64,000 nt of DNA from Streptomyces coeruleorubidus (GCF_008705135.1 NZ_CP023694.1:3658001-3722000), one strand, 5' to 3'; shown: positions 7,187 through 16,249, counted from the stretch's first letter. Translations and numbers: made by a program. The notes: generated by a model from the sequence alone, not told the origin.

Positions 7187-10100
7187 TCAGCTGCTCCTCT
7201 GCAGGGAATGGCGGTGGTGGCCGAGGATGTCCAGCAAGCTGTCGGCGAGGTGGTCGACCTGCGAAGGGTCCGCCACTCCGAGATCGATCACGAGACGGAA
7301 GACGGCCGCACGCAGGTCTCCCTGGGCCACAGGGTTGGACCAGAAGTTCTTCTTGCGCACGTGCTTCACCGCCTCATCTTCGATCTTGTCCGCCACAAGG
7401 ACGAGACGGTCATGGACCTCCTGCGCCAGGACGCCGTCTGTAAGCGTCTCAGACGCCATCTCACCGTAAAGCGCCCGCTCCAGCGGAGTCAGCGCCGCCA
7501 GTCTCTGATCCCCATGGTCGCTGCTTCCCTCATGGACAGCGATGACCTTGCTCGTCAGATCCTTGAAGAGCAGCACTTGCTGGTCCCACTGGTCGGCGTA
7601 GTCCCGCAGGATCTCTTCCAACCGCTCCCGCAGCTTGGTGTACTCCGCGGGGTCCTCTCCAAGGTGCACCTCGATGTGGCGGCGGATGGCGTGCTCCATC
7701 GTCGACGCTTGAGCTTGGGCACCGGGCAGCGCCTCGACCTTGTCGCGGAAGTCCCCTGCCGTGAGCTGGCGCGGCGGTATGACTTGCTTCACCCCGAGAG
7801 CGGTGATGTGCTGGTCGATGAGTTCGCGGACCTTCTCGCCGTAGAGAGATGCGTCGAAGTCACTGGTGTCCTGGTAGCGGGAGCGCGCCCATGTGCTGAT
7901 GTGTGCATACAGCCGGGCATCGGCGAGGTAATTTTTCGCCTCCTGCCGCGGCATCACCGTCTCAACGGTGGTGAGGAACTTCCGCAGCGCGCTGTCGAAC
8001 TGGCTGCGGCGCTCGTCGTCCTTGAGGAGCTGGACGCACTCCTCGATCGTCTGCCTGTCGCCAGCCGGGGTGACACCATGCTCAGTGAACAGCATGCGCA
8101 GGCGGTTGCGTCGCGGCTCCAGCCTGGCGATCTCGGCGCTGAAGTCGGTGGGTGCGCCTTCAGCGTCTTCGGCAGCGTAAGCGTCCATGGCCGCCTGGAG
8201 GTGCTTGGAGATGCCTGCATAGTCCACGACGAATCCGGCGGCCTTCCCGTCAAAGGTACGGTTGACCCGGGCGATGGCTTGTAGAAGATCTGCCTCCTTG
8301 ATCCGCCGGTCCAGGTACATGACCTGCTCGATCGGAGCGTCGAAGCCGGTCAGCAGCATGGTACGAACGATGAGGAATGCGACGGGCTTTTCCCCAGGGG
8401 CTGGCTTGTCGGGGAATGCCTTGAGGAATCGCTCGACGACGTCCTCGTGTCCTTTCTCATCGGTCCACTGGGCCGTATCTTCTTTGTCGTTGTTGTCGCT
8501 AGAGATCACCGGCACGAAATCGATAGCTCTGAGCAGCTCAATCTGTCTGTGCGCGGCAACCGCGATGGCCTGCTTGGCGGTGAGTCGCTCGGTGGGCTTT
8601 TCCAGGAGTACCGGCGACAGCTTCTCGGCCTCGGCGACCAGTTCGTTCCGCGCTTGAAGCAACGCGTCCCGGTACCGTACGGCGACCTTCCTGGAGTAGG
8701 CGACGACTTGGCCCTTGAAGCCGTTCGGCATCACGTTGGAGACGTAGTGGGCCATCATGTCCCGGGCCTTCTTCAGGATCAGGCTGTCGGCACTGAGTAC
8801 GTCGCTGGTCGTGGCGTACCGGTGCTGGAGCTTGTCGTATTCCTCGTCGGTCAGTTCGGGGAAGTACGAGGCGAACGCATCATCGAGATCCTCGGCGTCC
8901 GCGATCGCGGCCTTGGCGATCCTGCCCTCGTAGATGATCGGGACGATCGCCCCGTCTTCCTCGGCGTCGGCGAGCCGGTACTGATCGATGAAAGTGCCGA
9001 AGATATCCGTGGTGCGGTTCTTCGCGCGCATGATGATCGGTGTCCCAGTGAAGCCAATCCGAACGGCGTTCGGAAGGGACTCCATGAGGTTTTGGTGCAG
9101 CTTGGATCCATGGGAACGGTGGGCCTCGTCCACCAGGATCAACACCGACTCACTGTCGTTGAGCTGCCCCCAGCCGACCGCCCGGTCATGGGTGAGGGCG
9201 TCCGCGTCGGCGGCCTGCCTCACCTTGGCGGCGTCCACCTGCTTTTGGAGCATGATGAAGGCCAGGCCAGCGCCTTGCTTCCGCAGAGTGGCCGGCACAC
9301 CTGCCGAGCGCTTCACCACGTCAGGCTTCTCGCCGGTGAGTACTGCGGTCTTCGACAACTGAGTCTGCAACTGCGTCCGGTCCGTGACCAGCACGATCTT
9401 GAACTGGCTCAGCCCAGGCGTCGACCTCATCTTGCGCACCAGGAAAACCATGGTCAGCGATTTTCCGGACCCCTGGGTGTGCCAGACGATTCCACCCCGG
9501 CGGTCGTCCTTGCCGTCCTGTTGCTTGGTCTTGCCGGTCAGTAGGCGCCGCACGGCGCGGTTTACAGCCCGGTACTGCTGGTAGCGGGGGGCGATCTTCA
9601 CTCGGCGGGTACCACCACCGTCAGTGGCAACGTCCATGAAGATGACGAAGTTCTTGACGATGTCGAGTAGCTGGGCCGGTCGCAATACGCCAGCAGCGAG
9701 GATCTCCTGCGCCCACAGGGCGTCTTTTTTCTTGCCGCGCTCAGTGGCAAGTTCGGCCTTGGTCAGGGGGTACGGGTCGCGCCACACGGAGTAGTGATCG
9801 GCGTGCGAGGTGTAGGTACCGAGCATGGCCTTGTCACCCGTGGTCGCCACGGTGAGCTGGACGGTCCGGAAGAGCGGTTCGCTGCCCTCGCTGTGTGTCT
9901 TGGCCCCGCGCTGGTTAGCGTAGCGGCGCAACTGGTCGATCGCTGCGGAGAGAGAACCGCCATGCAAGGCAGGCTTCTTGCACTCAATGACCACCAGCGG
10001 AATGCCGTTGACGAACAGCACCAGGTCCGGGACGACGGACTTCTGGCCCGACGTCCCGGGCACGTCCATACGGAACTGTGAGACGACGAGGAAGTCGTTC

Positions 10101-10504
10101 CGCTCCGGGTGCGTCCAGTCGATGTACTGCACACGCTGGTCGCGGCCACTGTCCCAGCCCGGCAACCCGTCGACCGTGGTGCCGGTCACGAGGAGGTCGG
10201 TCGAGACCGTATTAGCGTCCAGCAGGGTGGTCGAGGAGAGCCGCGTCAACGCATTGACCGCCTGCGAAATGCGCTCCTTGTCCAGCCACTCGCTACCGCG
10301 CGCGTCAAGGTTCAGTTGCCGAAGCTTGCGCCGCAGGAGTCGCTCCAGAACCGGTTCCGCGAAGGACTCCCGGAGCGATGCCCCCGGATCCTTCGGCTCC
10401 GCGGCGCCTGGCGTGCTTCCACGCTCGTGTCGCCATCCCATCGCCACGAGCTGCGCGATGAGCGGCTCTTCGACAAGGACATACTCCAACCCCGACTCCG
10501 ACAC
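7187..10504 (-). CDS. hsdR: Type I restriction enzyme, HsdR (R subunit)
   Basis: At 1105 aa this is a full-length motor/nuclease subunit. The PD-(D/E)xK nuclease is at residues 160-176 (VPDLVLF ... VIECKK). The SF2 translocase begins with TQGSGKS at 342-348, followed by LVDEAHRSHG, a GFTGTP motif and an ARVNRTF motif VI; a helical C-terminal HsdM-binding region follows. The GTG start has GGAGAG upstream. It cuts unmodified DNA after ATP-driven translocation and needs HsdM and HsdS, which lie directly upstream (43-base gap to hsdS). No break or missing key residue is seen. Confidence 0.95.
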   Translation of the reverse strand: MSESGLEYVLVEEPLIAQLVAMGWRHERGSTPGAAEPKDPGASLRESFAEPVLERLLRRKLRQLNLDARGSEWLDKERISQAVNALTRLSSTTLLDANTVSTDLLVTGTTVDGLPGWDSGRDQRVQYIDWTHPERNDFLVVSQFRMDVPGTSGQKSVVPDLVLFVNGIPLVVIECKKPALHGGSLSAAIDQLRRYANQRGAKTHSEGSEPLFRTVQLTVATTGDKAMLGTYTSHADHYSVWRDPYPLTKAELATERGKKKDALWAQEILAAGVLRPAQLLDIVKNFVIFMDVATDGGGTRRVKIAPRYQQYRAVNRAVRRLLTGKTKQQDGKDDRRGGIVWHTQGSGKSLTMVFLVRKMRSTPGLSQFKIVLVTDRTQLQTQLSKTAVLTGEKPDVVKRSAGVPATLRKQGAGLAFIMLQKQVDAAKVRQAADADALTHDRAVGWGQLNDSESVLILVDEAHRSHGSKLHQNLMESLPNAVRIGFTGTPIIMRAKNRTTDIFGTFIDQYRLADAEEDGAIVPIIYEGRIAKAAIADAEDLDDAFASYFPELTDEEYDKLQHRYATTSDVLSADSLILKKARDMMAHYVSNVMPNGFKGQVVAYSRKVAVRYRDALLQARNELVAEAEKLSPVLLEKPTERLTAKQAIAVAAHRQIELLRAIDFVPVISSDNNDKEDTAQWTDEKGHEDVVERFLKAFPDKPAPGEKPVAFLIVRTMLLTGFDAPIEQVMYLDRRIKEADLLQAIARVNRTFDGKAAGFVVDYAGISKHLQAAMDAYAAEDAEGAPTDFSAEIARLEPRRNRLRMLFTEHGVTPAGDRQTIEECVQLLKDDERRSQFDSALRKFLTTVETVMPRQEAKNYLADARLYAHISTWARSRYQDTSDFDASLYGEKVRELIDQHITALGVKQVIPPRQLTAGDFRDKVEALPGAQAQASTMEHAIRRHIEVHLGEDPAEYTKLRERLEEILRDYADQWDQQVLLFKDLTSKVIAVHEGSSDHGDQRLAALTPLERALYGEMASETLTDGVLAQEVHDRLVLVADKIEDEAVKHVRKKNFWSNPVAQGDLRAAVFRLVIDLGVADPSQVDHLADSLLDILGHHRHSLQRSS

Positions 10505-10547
10505 GATGCTCTCCGTCTCCCCCGGCGCGTCACCTGATCAGTCGAGG

Positions 10548-11756
10548 CTACCGGTCGGCACTGACAGGCACCCGTACACGGCCAGTGAGCAGATCGTCGA
10601 CGAGTGCCCTCTTGAGAGCCTGAAGCTTGAGGATCACTGCCTGCTCGGTGGCTGCGCGTCTATTCGCCGCCTTCATCAAGCGGACAATATTCTCTTGATC
10701 AGTCCGCCGATATGGGACTGGGACCAGCAGATCACGCAATTGATCCAGCGTGATCTCGGAAAACGTGGTCCCCTTCACGGCCGCCGCAAATTGCGCCTGC
10801 GCTCTTCTGCTGCGCAGCGCCCACAAAAGGTAACCTTGCGCCAAGTCCTCCGACGGCGCCACTCTCGCAGTCCCGCGCGTAAGGTTTACACCTTCGAGTT
10901 CCGGAGGAATCGCAAGGACCTTTCCAACGGTTGCCCTAATCGTCACCACTAGGTCATCTGCAACTACCCGAGTGCGAGCATATGATTCCGAAATTTCTGG
11001 CGTTGTCCGCAGAAGTGAACTAGGGTCAATTCGGTCACCAGACATGTCACCCGTGCGAATGTACGGAACTCCATCATCGACATTTGGGCCAGCCTGCACA
11101 ATTCCGTATCCGATCGGCACATCAGGGCGCACGCATTCGCGAAGGGGAATGTCGCGATGAGGCACTTGAATTAGCGCTTCAGTCACCAATTCAGTCGCAG
11201 CGGACCGCTGCTTGAGTGACACGCTATGGGCGTCCGAGATTTGACGGTCGATTGAGTCGAGAATCTCCGCGATCCGGCGCTGCTCCTTCAACGGGGGCAG
11301 GGCAAACTGAATTTTCGAGAAATCCCTATACCGTACCGCACCGCGGCGATCCACTGAGGCTTGATCGTGGGTGGCGTAGGCATTCATTGCCTGTACGCTC
11401 TTAACGAAGCGATATAGGTAGGCTTCATCGACCATATCGCCCCTGCAGGAAAACACCGTATAAATCGGGCTGACACAGGCATTTTCATGCTCCGTCTGGA
11501 GTCCGATTGACCCCTCCGTCAGATGGTTCGTCGCGTAGGCAAACCAACCTTTGCGTACGATTTTATAGCTTGAAAGGTCATCGCTATAGACTACGCGGTT
11601 CTTAAAGTAATCGTTCGAAGGGACCAAGCCGTGATGCTTCGTGGACGACAGAACGGTGACACCCTGAGTGGAGCTGCCTACACGCTCGCTACGCTCAATC
11701 GTAATGTCCCCCAACGAAACTAGGCGCCACCCTGTCGGCATGGCTTGCTCACGCAT
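10548..11756 (-). CDS. hsdS: Type I restriction enzyme, HsdS (specificity subunit)
   Basis: The protein is 402 aa and has two target-recognition domains. Each is followed by a helical spacer: LPPLKEQRRIAEILDSIDRQ in the first half and VPYRRTDQENIVRLMKAANR in the second. The two domains read the two halves of a split DNA site. The ATG at 11756 has GGAG 7 bases upstream and overlaps the hsdM end by 8 bases. The part around 10.9-11.7 kb is visibly richer in A/T than the flanking genes, as is common for exchanged specificity genes. Confidence 0.93.
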   Translation of the reverse strand: MREQAMPTGWRLVSLGDITIERSERVGSSTQGVTVLSSTKHHGLVPSNDYFKNRVVYSDDLSSYKIVRKGWFAYATNHLTEGSIGLQTEHENACVSPIYTVFSCRGDMVDEAYLYRFVKSVQAMNAYATHDQASVDRRGAVRYRDFSKIQFALPPLKEQRRIAEILDSIDRQISDAHSVSLKQRSAATELVTEALIQVPHRDIPLRECVRPDVPIGYGIVQAGPNVDDGVPYIRTGDMSGDRIDPSSLLRTTPEISESYARTRVVADDLVVTIRATVGKVLAIPPELEGVNLTRGTARVAPSEDLAQGYLLWALRSRRAQAQFAAAVKGTTFSEITLDQLRDLLVPVPYRRTDQENIVRLMKAANRRAATEQAVILKLQALKRALVDDLLTGRVRVPVSADR

Positions 11757-14232
11757 AACCCAGCTCCTTCAGGAATCCTGCGAGCTGCTCAGCAGCGGCG
11801 TCACGCTGTTGTTCCAGACCTGCGAGTGTCACCGCGTACTTACTGCCCCAAGTCCGGTAGGTCGCGGCCAGCTCCCGGCGTCCTGCTGTTACGAAGCGAT
11901 CCATCCTTGCCCGTAGATCACTCTCAAGGAAGTTTAGGACCGTCTCCTGAGCCCCCTCCAACGACAGTCCTGCCGCCGCCTTCTTCAATTCATCGACAAA
12001 AGCGGCCCTTAGCGCCTTCACCTCCGTTTTGGCAGTCTTCAGTTGAGCCCTAAGCATGCGCAGCTCCGGCGCGCTAAGGATCTCCCCCGGGTCCTGTTCC
12101 GGCTCATCGCTCTCGTCGTCGCCAGCGGCGGCAGCCTTCTTAGGAGTCCCGGCCTTGATCTTGCCGTCCAGCTTGGCGACCAATGCCTCTGCGGCCTCTA
12201 GTTGCTCCACGTATTCGGGGATCAAAGCCGGCACCAACCGGTGGCCCCTCGCCTTGCGCTGGTCGGCTCGCAGTCGCGTCAGCGTCTTGGCGTCCGCGTC
12301 TTCCGGTTCCTCGAAGGCCGACTCAATATTGGCTACCCAGCGCTCGATCACCCCGTGGAAGCCTTGTCCGACTAGGCTCTTAAGGTCGTACTGGACCTCG
12401 AACCACCAAGCGGCGATCACGCCGGAGAGCTGGAAGCGGTTAAGCACACCCACCGGCAGCAGGTCCCTGGTGAAGGTCGTCAGCAGTTCCTCGCGTGTCT
12501 TCATCAACTCGCCGCTCCCGTCTGGGACGGACTCAGGATTTCTCCCGAGAGCGACAAGGTGCTTCACATGCGCCCCCCACCATTCGCCGTATGCCTCTAC
12601 GAGCTCGCGCTCACGTGGCGCGGCCAGCGCGGGAATGCTGGCGGCTGTCGCCATATATCCGATTTCAGGGAAGTCATAGTAGTCGGCGTCCCGTTCCTTG
12701 AAGAGCTTCGCTACATCAATGCCGTACGCCTTGAACAATCCATCCTTGGCCGTGACCTCTGCCTTTGGTACGCCACCGTGCAGGTGCGCTCGTACGTCCT
12801 GCGGCTCGGGCGGTGGGGTGTTGTCGACGTATCGGCGGATGTTGAGGTTGTAGCGGTTTTCCCGCAGCTCCTCGAATGGGACTACCCGCGCGAAGCCGTC
12901 GATGTTCTTTCGTTCCCGGAAGGCGGTGACGATCTTCTCGTCGTGCTGTGGGTCGACGGTGTTCTGGGCACGTCCCGCCGTGAACTCGCGGTCAGCGTTG
13001 ATGAAGAGCACACCGTCCTGCTTGTCGTCGGGCAGGCCGTCCGATCCGCGCAAAACCAGGATGCAGGCGGGGATGCCTGTGCCGTAGAAGATGTTCGGGC
13101 CGACGCCGATCACTGCTTCGAGGCGGTGCTTCTCGACCATCTGCTCCCGAATCTTGGCTTCTTCACCGCCTCGGAAGAGCACTCCGTGTGGCATAACGGA
13201 AGCCGCGACGCCATCCGGCTCCAGCACCGTCAGTACGTGCTGGATGAACATCAGGTCAGCCTTCTTGCCCGACTCCGGCGCCCAGCCATATGCCATGCGC
13301 TCAGGGTGCGGCATGCCCTTGCGCTTGTAGTTCTGAGCGAAGGGAGGGTTGGTGAGGACACGGTCGAAGCGGAGTAGTTCGCCCTGCGCATCCTCATGTT
13401 TGGGGTCGGCGAGGGTGTCGCCGTGCGCAATACCCTCACCGGTCATGCCGTGAAGGAGCATGTTCATCCGGGCCATCGCCCAGGCGCTTCCGTTCTCCTC
13501 CTGCCCGTACACAGCAAGCGTCGAAGCGTCTTGGCCGTGCTCCTCGACGTACTCCTTGGCAAGGATCAGCATGCCGCCAGAGCCACAGCACGGGTCGTAG
13601 ACCGATTGGCCCTCCTGAGGTTCCACGAGGCGGACCATCATGCGGATCACAGAACGAGGTGTATAGAACTGCCCGCCCTTCTTGCCCCCCTCATCGGCAA
13701 ACTCGCCGATGAGGTACTCATAGGCGTGGCCCAGCAGGTCTGGGAACTCGAAGTCCTCGTTGCGCAGCTGGTAGCGGCCGAAGTGGTCGATCAGGTCCCG
13801 CACCGCTGTGGCGCTGAGTGGGGAGTTGCCGACCTTGCGGGTGAAGTCGATGTGGTCCAGCACTCCGCCGAGAGCAAGCGAGTTGTGTTCTTCCAACGCG
13901 CCAAGCGCTTTGTTGAGCAGGTCGCCGGGGTTCGCCTCGCGGGCATGATCGGCGATGTAGGACCACCGGGCGCGCTCGGGGACGAAGAATTGGTTGCTGG
14001 GGTAGTACCCCTTTGCTTCGGCGACAGCCTCTGCCCGACTCTGGGAGTCGCCGGCGCGCAACCGCTGCTCGATGATCTGGGCGCGGACGACATCGAACTG
14101 ATCCGAGGCGCGCTTCAGGAACAGCATCCCGAAGATGTACTCCTGGTACTGCGCCGCATCCATCTTGCCCCGCAGGATGTCCGCAGCCGCGAACAGGTGT
14201 CGTTCCAACTGGGGCAGGGTCAATCGAGCCAC
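11749..14232 (-). CDS. hsdM: Type I DNA methyltransferase, HsdM (M subunit)
   Basis: The 827-aa N6-adenine methyltransferase has an N-terminal helical HsdM_N domain, the SAM-binding motif VYDPCCGSGGMLI at about 211-223 and the catalytic NPPF at 295-298. Beyond about residue 520 it has a long helical, charged extension, so it is larger than the roughly 520-aa EcoKI-type subunits; such long forms are common in actinobacteria. The start is a GTG with AGG-type sites upstream. With HsdS it modifies the host site; with HsdR it forms the restriction complex. Confidence 0.94.
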   Translation of the reverse strand: MARLTLPQLERHLFAAADILRGKMDAAQYQEYIFGMLFLKRASDQFDVVRAQIIEQRLRAGDSQSRAEAVAEAKGYYPSNQFFVPERARWSYIADHAREANPGDLLNKALGALEEHNSLALGGVLDHIDFTRKVGNSPLSATAVRDLIDHFGRYQLRNEDFEFPDLLGHAYEYLIGEFADEGGKKGGQFYTPRSVIRMMVRLVEPQEGQSVYDPCCGSGGMLILAKEYVEEHGQDASTLAVYGQEENGSAWAMARMNMLLHGMTGEGIAHGDTLADPKHEDAQGELLRFDRVLTNPPFAQNYKRKGMPHPERMAYGWAPESGKKADLMFIQHVLTVLEPDGVAASVMPHGVLFRGGEEAKIREQMVEKHRLEAVIGVGPNIFYGTGIPACILVLRGSDGLPDDKQDGVLFINADREFTAGRAQNTVDPQHDEKIVTAFRERKNIDGFARVVPFEELRENRYNLNIRRYVDNTPPPEPQDVRAHLHGGVPKAEVTAKDGLFKAYGIDVAKLFKERDADYYDFPEIGYMATAASIPALAAPRERELVEAYGEWWGAHVKHLVALGRNPESVPDGSGELMKTREELLTTFTRDLLPVGVLNRFQLSGVIAAWWFEVQYDLKSLVGQGFHGVIERWVANIESAFEEPEDADAKTLTRLRADQRKARGHRLVPALIPEYVEQLEAAEALVAKLDGKIKAGTPKKAAAAGDDESDEPEQDPGEILSAPELRMLRAQLKTAKTEVKALRAAFVDELKKAAAGLSLEGAQETVLNFLESDLRARMDRFVTAGRRELAATYRTWGSKYAVTLAGLEQQRDAAAEQLAGFLKELGYA

Positions 14233-14338
14233 CCGCGCCTACCTTTCATAGATCGAGCCACATGATCCGGAGACTGTCGGCCTAAGGATTGCGTGCTCTA
14301 CGTCGTCTCATTTGTCATAGCGCATCGCCTTGACAACA

Positions 14339-14357
14339 ACGGGACTTATAGTCCCGT
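14339..14357. terminator. Perfect inverted repeat over the half-hsdS stop codon
   Basis: ACGGGACT and AGTCCCGT are separated by only 3 bases and span the TAA stop of the half-hsdS gene. The hairpin could weaken read-through into hsdM or stabilise the 3' end. There is no T run after it, so a true intrinsic terminator is not certain. Confidence 0.4.
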
Positions 14358-14969
14358 AGATGGACCGTCGAATGCGTCACTAAGCAAGTCTGTCAGCAGA
14401 CCCAGCTGAAATGCTTCGTACTTGGCGATCAGTTGTCTCTGTGCGCTGATCTGGGCGCCGGCGTTGTTCATCGCGCTGACGACTACTCGCTGCCGTTCGA
14501 GATCTGGCAAGAAGACCATAGTTGTGGCCAGCGTCCGGGACGTGAGGGTCTCGACAGCCTGCCCACGATTCGCCTGCGAAGTGATCCACTCATGGATCAG
14601 CGGATGCCCAAGGTAGTGGAGGAGGTACTCGGGCAAGATCGCGCCTGTCAGGGGCCTGATCCTCAGACACGCGGCACCGAACAGCCAGTTGGCTTCGGTC
14701 GGACCGACCACGGCCCGGCGCCCCAGCGCTCCCTGCCGCACGTAGATCATGTCACCTTCCTGCAGCTGGAAACGCACAAGGTTGGCTGCGATCCCTGGAG
14801 GGACTCGCTTGATGTTGCGTGCATCAACACTGTGTTCGATGGTGAGATCTGGTGGCGAGACTACGGGAACGCCATCGATGGCAGTGGACAGACCCTCCAA
14901 CTGCTGCCCTGACGGACCGGAAATGATCTCGCACAGGTCAGCCAGCCGTTGCGTTTGCGGCAAGGTCAC
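14346..14969 (-). CDS. Half-size HsdS (single target-recognition domain)
   Basis: The product is 207 aa, about half a normal HsdS: one target-recognition domain (SGPSGQQLEG, then GDMIYVRQGALGRRAV) followed by one spacer helix ending in AQRQLIAKYEAFQLGLLTDL. The GTG start has GGAGGAGGG 5 bases upstream, and there is no frame break, so it is a deliberate short gene and not a truncated piece of the full hsdS. Half-S proteins can pair to make a functional, symmetric specificity unit. It lies upstream of hsdM on the same strand, with 113 bases between. Confidence 0.8.
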   Translation of the reverse strand: MTLPQTQRLADLCEIISGPSGQQLEGLSTAIDGVPVVSPPDLTIEHSVDARNIKRVPPGIAANLVRFQLQEGDMIYVRQGALGRRAVVGPTEANWLFGAACLRIRPLTGAILPEYLLHYLGHPLIHEWITSQANRGQAVETLTSRTLATTMVFLPDLERQRVVVSAMNNAGAQISAQRQLIAKYEAFQLGLLTDLLSDAFDGPSTGL

Positions 14970-15032
14970 GTCAGCCCTCCTCCCGCTAGGCGCGACGACT
15001 CCGCGGGCTGAGCAAGGGGCTGGGCGATTGAA

Positions 15033-15380
15033 CTAGCCACCGACGATCTCGCCGATCTGGCGGAGCTGTTCTTGAGCTCCGGCGTCATTGATGCTGCGCA
15101 GAGCCTCATCGCCCTTTGGTGTGGGACTAAGCACCGCCTTGACGACGTCGGCGATCGGACTGCCAAGGAGGTACAGGCGGACCTGATCGTGTTGACTGGA
15201 AGGCAGTTCGCCGGGGAAGTGGCCCATACCATGTGATTCCAGACTGCGCGAGATGGCCTCGCGAACCTGAATGCCCAGGCGGCCAGCGCCCTCAATGTCG
15301 CGCAGGATACCCATAGCGACAGTTCGCAGCCCCCTGCTTGCCGTGAGCGACTCGCGAAGCTCCTCGTAGTTGACGTCCAC
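15033..15380 (-). CDS. Unknown 115-aa protein upstream of half-HsdS
   Basis: I do not recognise the family. The 115-aa product is soluble and helical, with AGRLGIQVREAISRSLESHG and a QHDQVRLYLLGSP segment that could form a winged-helix-like domain. The GTG start has GGAGGGG upstream, and the gene ends 63 bases before the half-hsdS start, so the two look co-transcribed. By position it may be a regulator or partner of the specificity subunit; nothing in the sequence proves this. Confidence 0.6.
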   Translation of the reverse strand: MDVNYEELRESLTASRGLRTVAMGILRDIEGAGRLGIQVREAISRSLESHGMGHFPGELPSSQHDQVRLYLLGSPIADVVKAVLSPTPKGDEALRSINDAGAQEQLRQIGEIVGG

Positions 15381-15494
15381 CCCTACCCCTCCGCATGCCT
15401 TGAAGGCACAGCAGTGTCGCCGGCGGCGGGGGACCCGGCCTCGCGCGCCTCGTCTGAACTCGGCAGCACGTTAGTACCGCCACTCTCAAAGGTG

Positions 15495-15520
15495 CAACTT
15501 CATAGGGCTCTATGAAGTTG
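15495..15520. promoter_or_regulatory. 26-bp perfect inverted repeat, possible operator
   Basis: CAACTTCATAG and CTATGAAGTTG form 11-base perfect arms around GGCT. The motif is much richer in A/T than its surroundings and lies about 115 bases upstream of the 115-aa gene start, where an operator for the restriction operon would sit. A terminator is the alternative, but no T run follows on either strand. Confidence 0.45.
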
Positions 15521-15651
15521 AGTGCAGCACTGCGGTCTCGTGTGACGAGGCGCAGAAGCCTGTCAGTCGGCTGATCAACAACTTCGGGCCCGCCGTGACG
15601 AAGCAAGCGACCGTTCGTCAGCGAGCGGTGCACTTGGAGCGTGCACTGTGA
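15505..15651 (+). pseudogene. Possible C-terminal gene remnant
   Basis: The forward frame reads a protein-like tail with LINNFGPAVTKQATVRQRA and ends at TGA 15649-15651. There is no start codon with a ribosome site upstream. Its stop overlaps the GTG of the next short frame as GTGA, an operon-like join, which argues that both once were genes. The family is not recognised. Confidence 0.25.
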
Positions 15652-15776
15652 GCCCCCTGGACCGGGAAGGCAACAAGATCGCCCCGGATGTTCCCGAGCG
15701 TGGCAACTGGCCCGAGTTCGACTGTCACTGTTCTTCGGCGCTCCCTCCCTGCTCTAACGAGCCTGACCCCGGCTGA
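15648..15776 (+). pseudogene. Short remnant or 42-aa peptide after the GTGA overlap
   Basis: Starting at GTG 15648, this frame reads SPLDREGNKIAPDVPERGNW and then degenerates into a Cys/Pro-rich tail that overlaps the end of the opposite-strand 79-aa gene. The first 25 residues look like real protein. I read it as the N-terminal stub of a lost gene; a real tiny peptide is possible. Confidence 0.22.
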
Positions 15777-15964
15777 TCGTCCGCGCCGTCGTCCAGCCGT
15801 CCGATGTCACGGCAGACGGACACCACCATCCTGCACTTCTCGATCAGATCGAGAGCCTCCTCGGGCGGCATGGTCTCGCAGTAATCGCGTATCTCGGCCA
15901 GGATCTTCGCCAGCTTGGGATCGATCTCCTCCGCGAACGCGAGTTCTTCGTCGTCGCTGGCCAT
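15725..15964 (-). CDS. Small acidic hypothetical protein (79 aa)
   Basis: The 79-aa product is acidic, with a helical core (IDPKLAKILAEIRDYCETMP) and an Asp/Gly/Glu-rich tail. I use the ATG at 15964; a GTG three codons upstream is also in frame, but the GAAG site is better placed for the ATG. It follows the 63-aa gene by 33 bases on the same strand, so they may be co-transcribed. No known family; a small partner protein or a remnant of the accessory element are both possible. Confidence 0.45.
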   Translation of the reverse strand: MASDDEELAFAEEIDPKLAKILAEIRDYCETMPPEEALDLIEKCRMVVSVCRDIGRLDDGADDQPGSGSLEQGGSAEEQ

Positions 15965-15997
15965 GGTGATCACTTCTTCGCTCAGAGGACGCAGCGC

Positions 15998-16189
15998 TCA
16001 CTCCCGGAGATAGGGCCGATGCCAGTGCCGTTCACTGAGGACCTTGGTCCACTCAGCAGGAAGCCGCTCCCGCCTGCCGTCAGGGAGCTCGTCCAGCGTG
16101 GGGCGGGGTCCCTCGATGATCTTCGCGACCTCCTGCGGGTCGCGCCGGACGGGCAGGCCGAGGTGATGGGCGATGGTGCGGAGGATCAT
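15998..16189 (-). CDS. Small hypothetical protein (63 aa)
   Basis: Starting at ATG 16189 the frame gives a 63-aa basic protein with HHLGLPVRRDPQEVAKIIEG and a PTLDELPDGRRERLPAEW segment. The wording looks protein-like and ends cleanly 33 bases before the 79-aa gene, but the ribosome site is weak and I know no family. It lies at the edge between the accessory block and the core genes and may be a leftover of an integrated element. Confidence 0.35.
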   Translation of the reverse strand: MILRTIAHHLGLPVRRDPQEVAKIIEGPRPTLDELPDGRRERLPAEWTKVLSERHWHRPYLRE

Positions 16190-16249
16190 CGTGATCGGCT
16201 TCTTCGGGGTTGTGATTCCAGTGTGCGCCCCGCTCCGGGCATCCAGCCG

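Larger units (their letters stand above)
15381..15724. other. Gene-poor segment upstream of the restriction block
   Basis: No intact gene is seen in these 344 bases. The segment contains a perfect 26-base hairpin (15495-15520) and, on the plus strand, two short protein-like frames joined by a GTGA overlap. It probably holds the promoter of the leftward operon that starts with the 115-aa gene, but I cannot point to a convincing -35/-10 pair. Confidence 0.5.

Noticed and set aside
15292..15633. 113-codon minus-strand frame upstream of the 115-aa gene
   Set aside because: It has Arg/Pro/Gly-rich shadow composition, no ribosome site, and overlaps the 115-aa gene out of frame.
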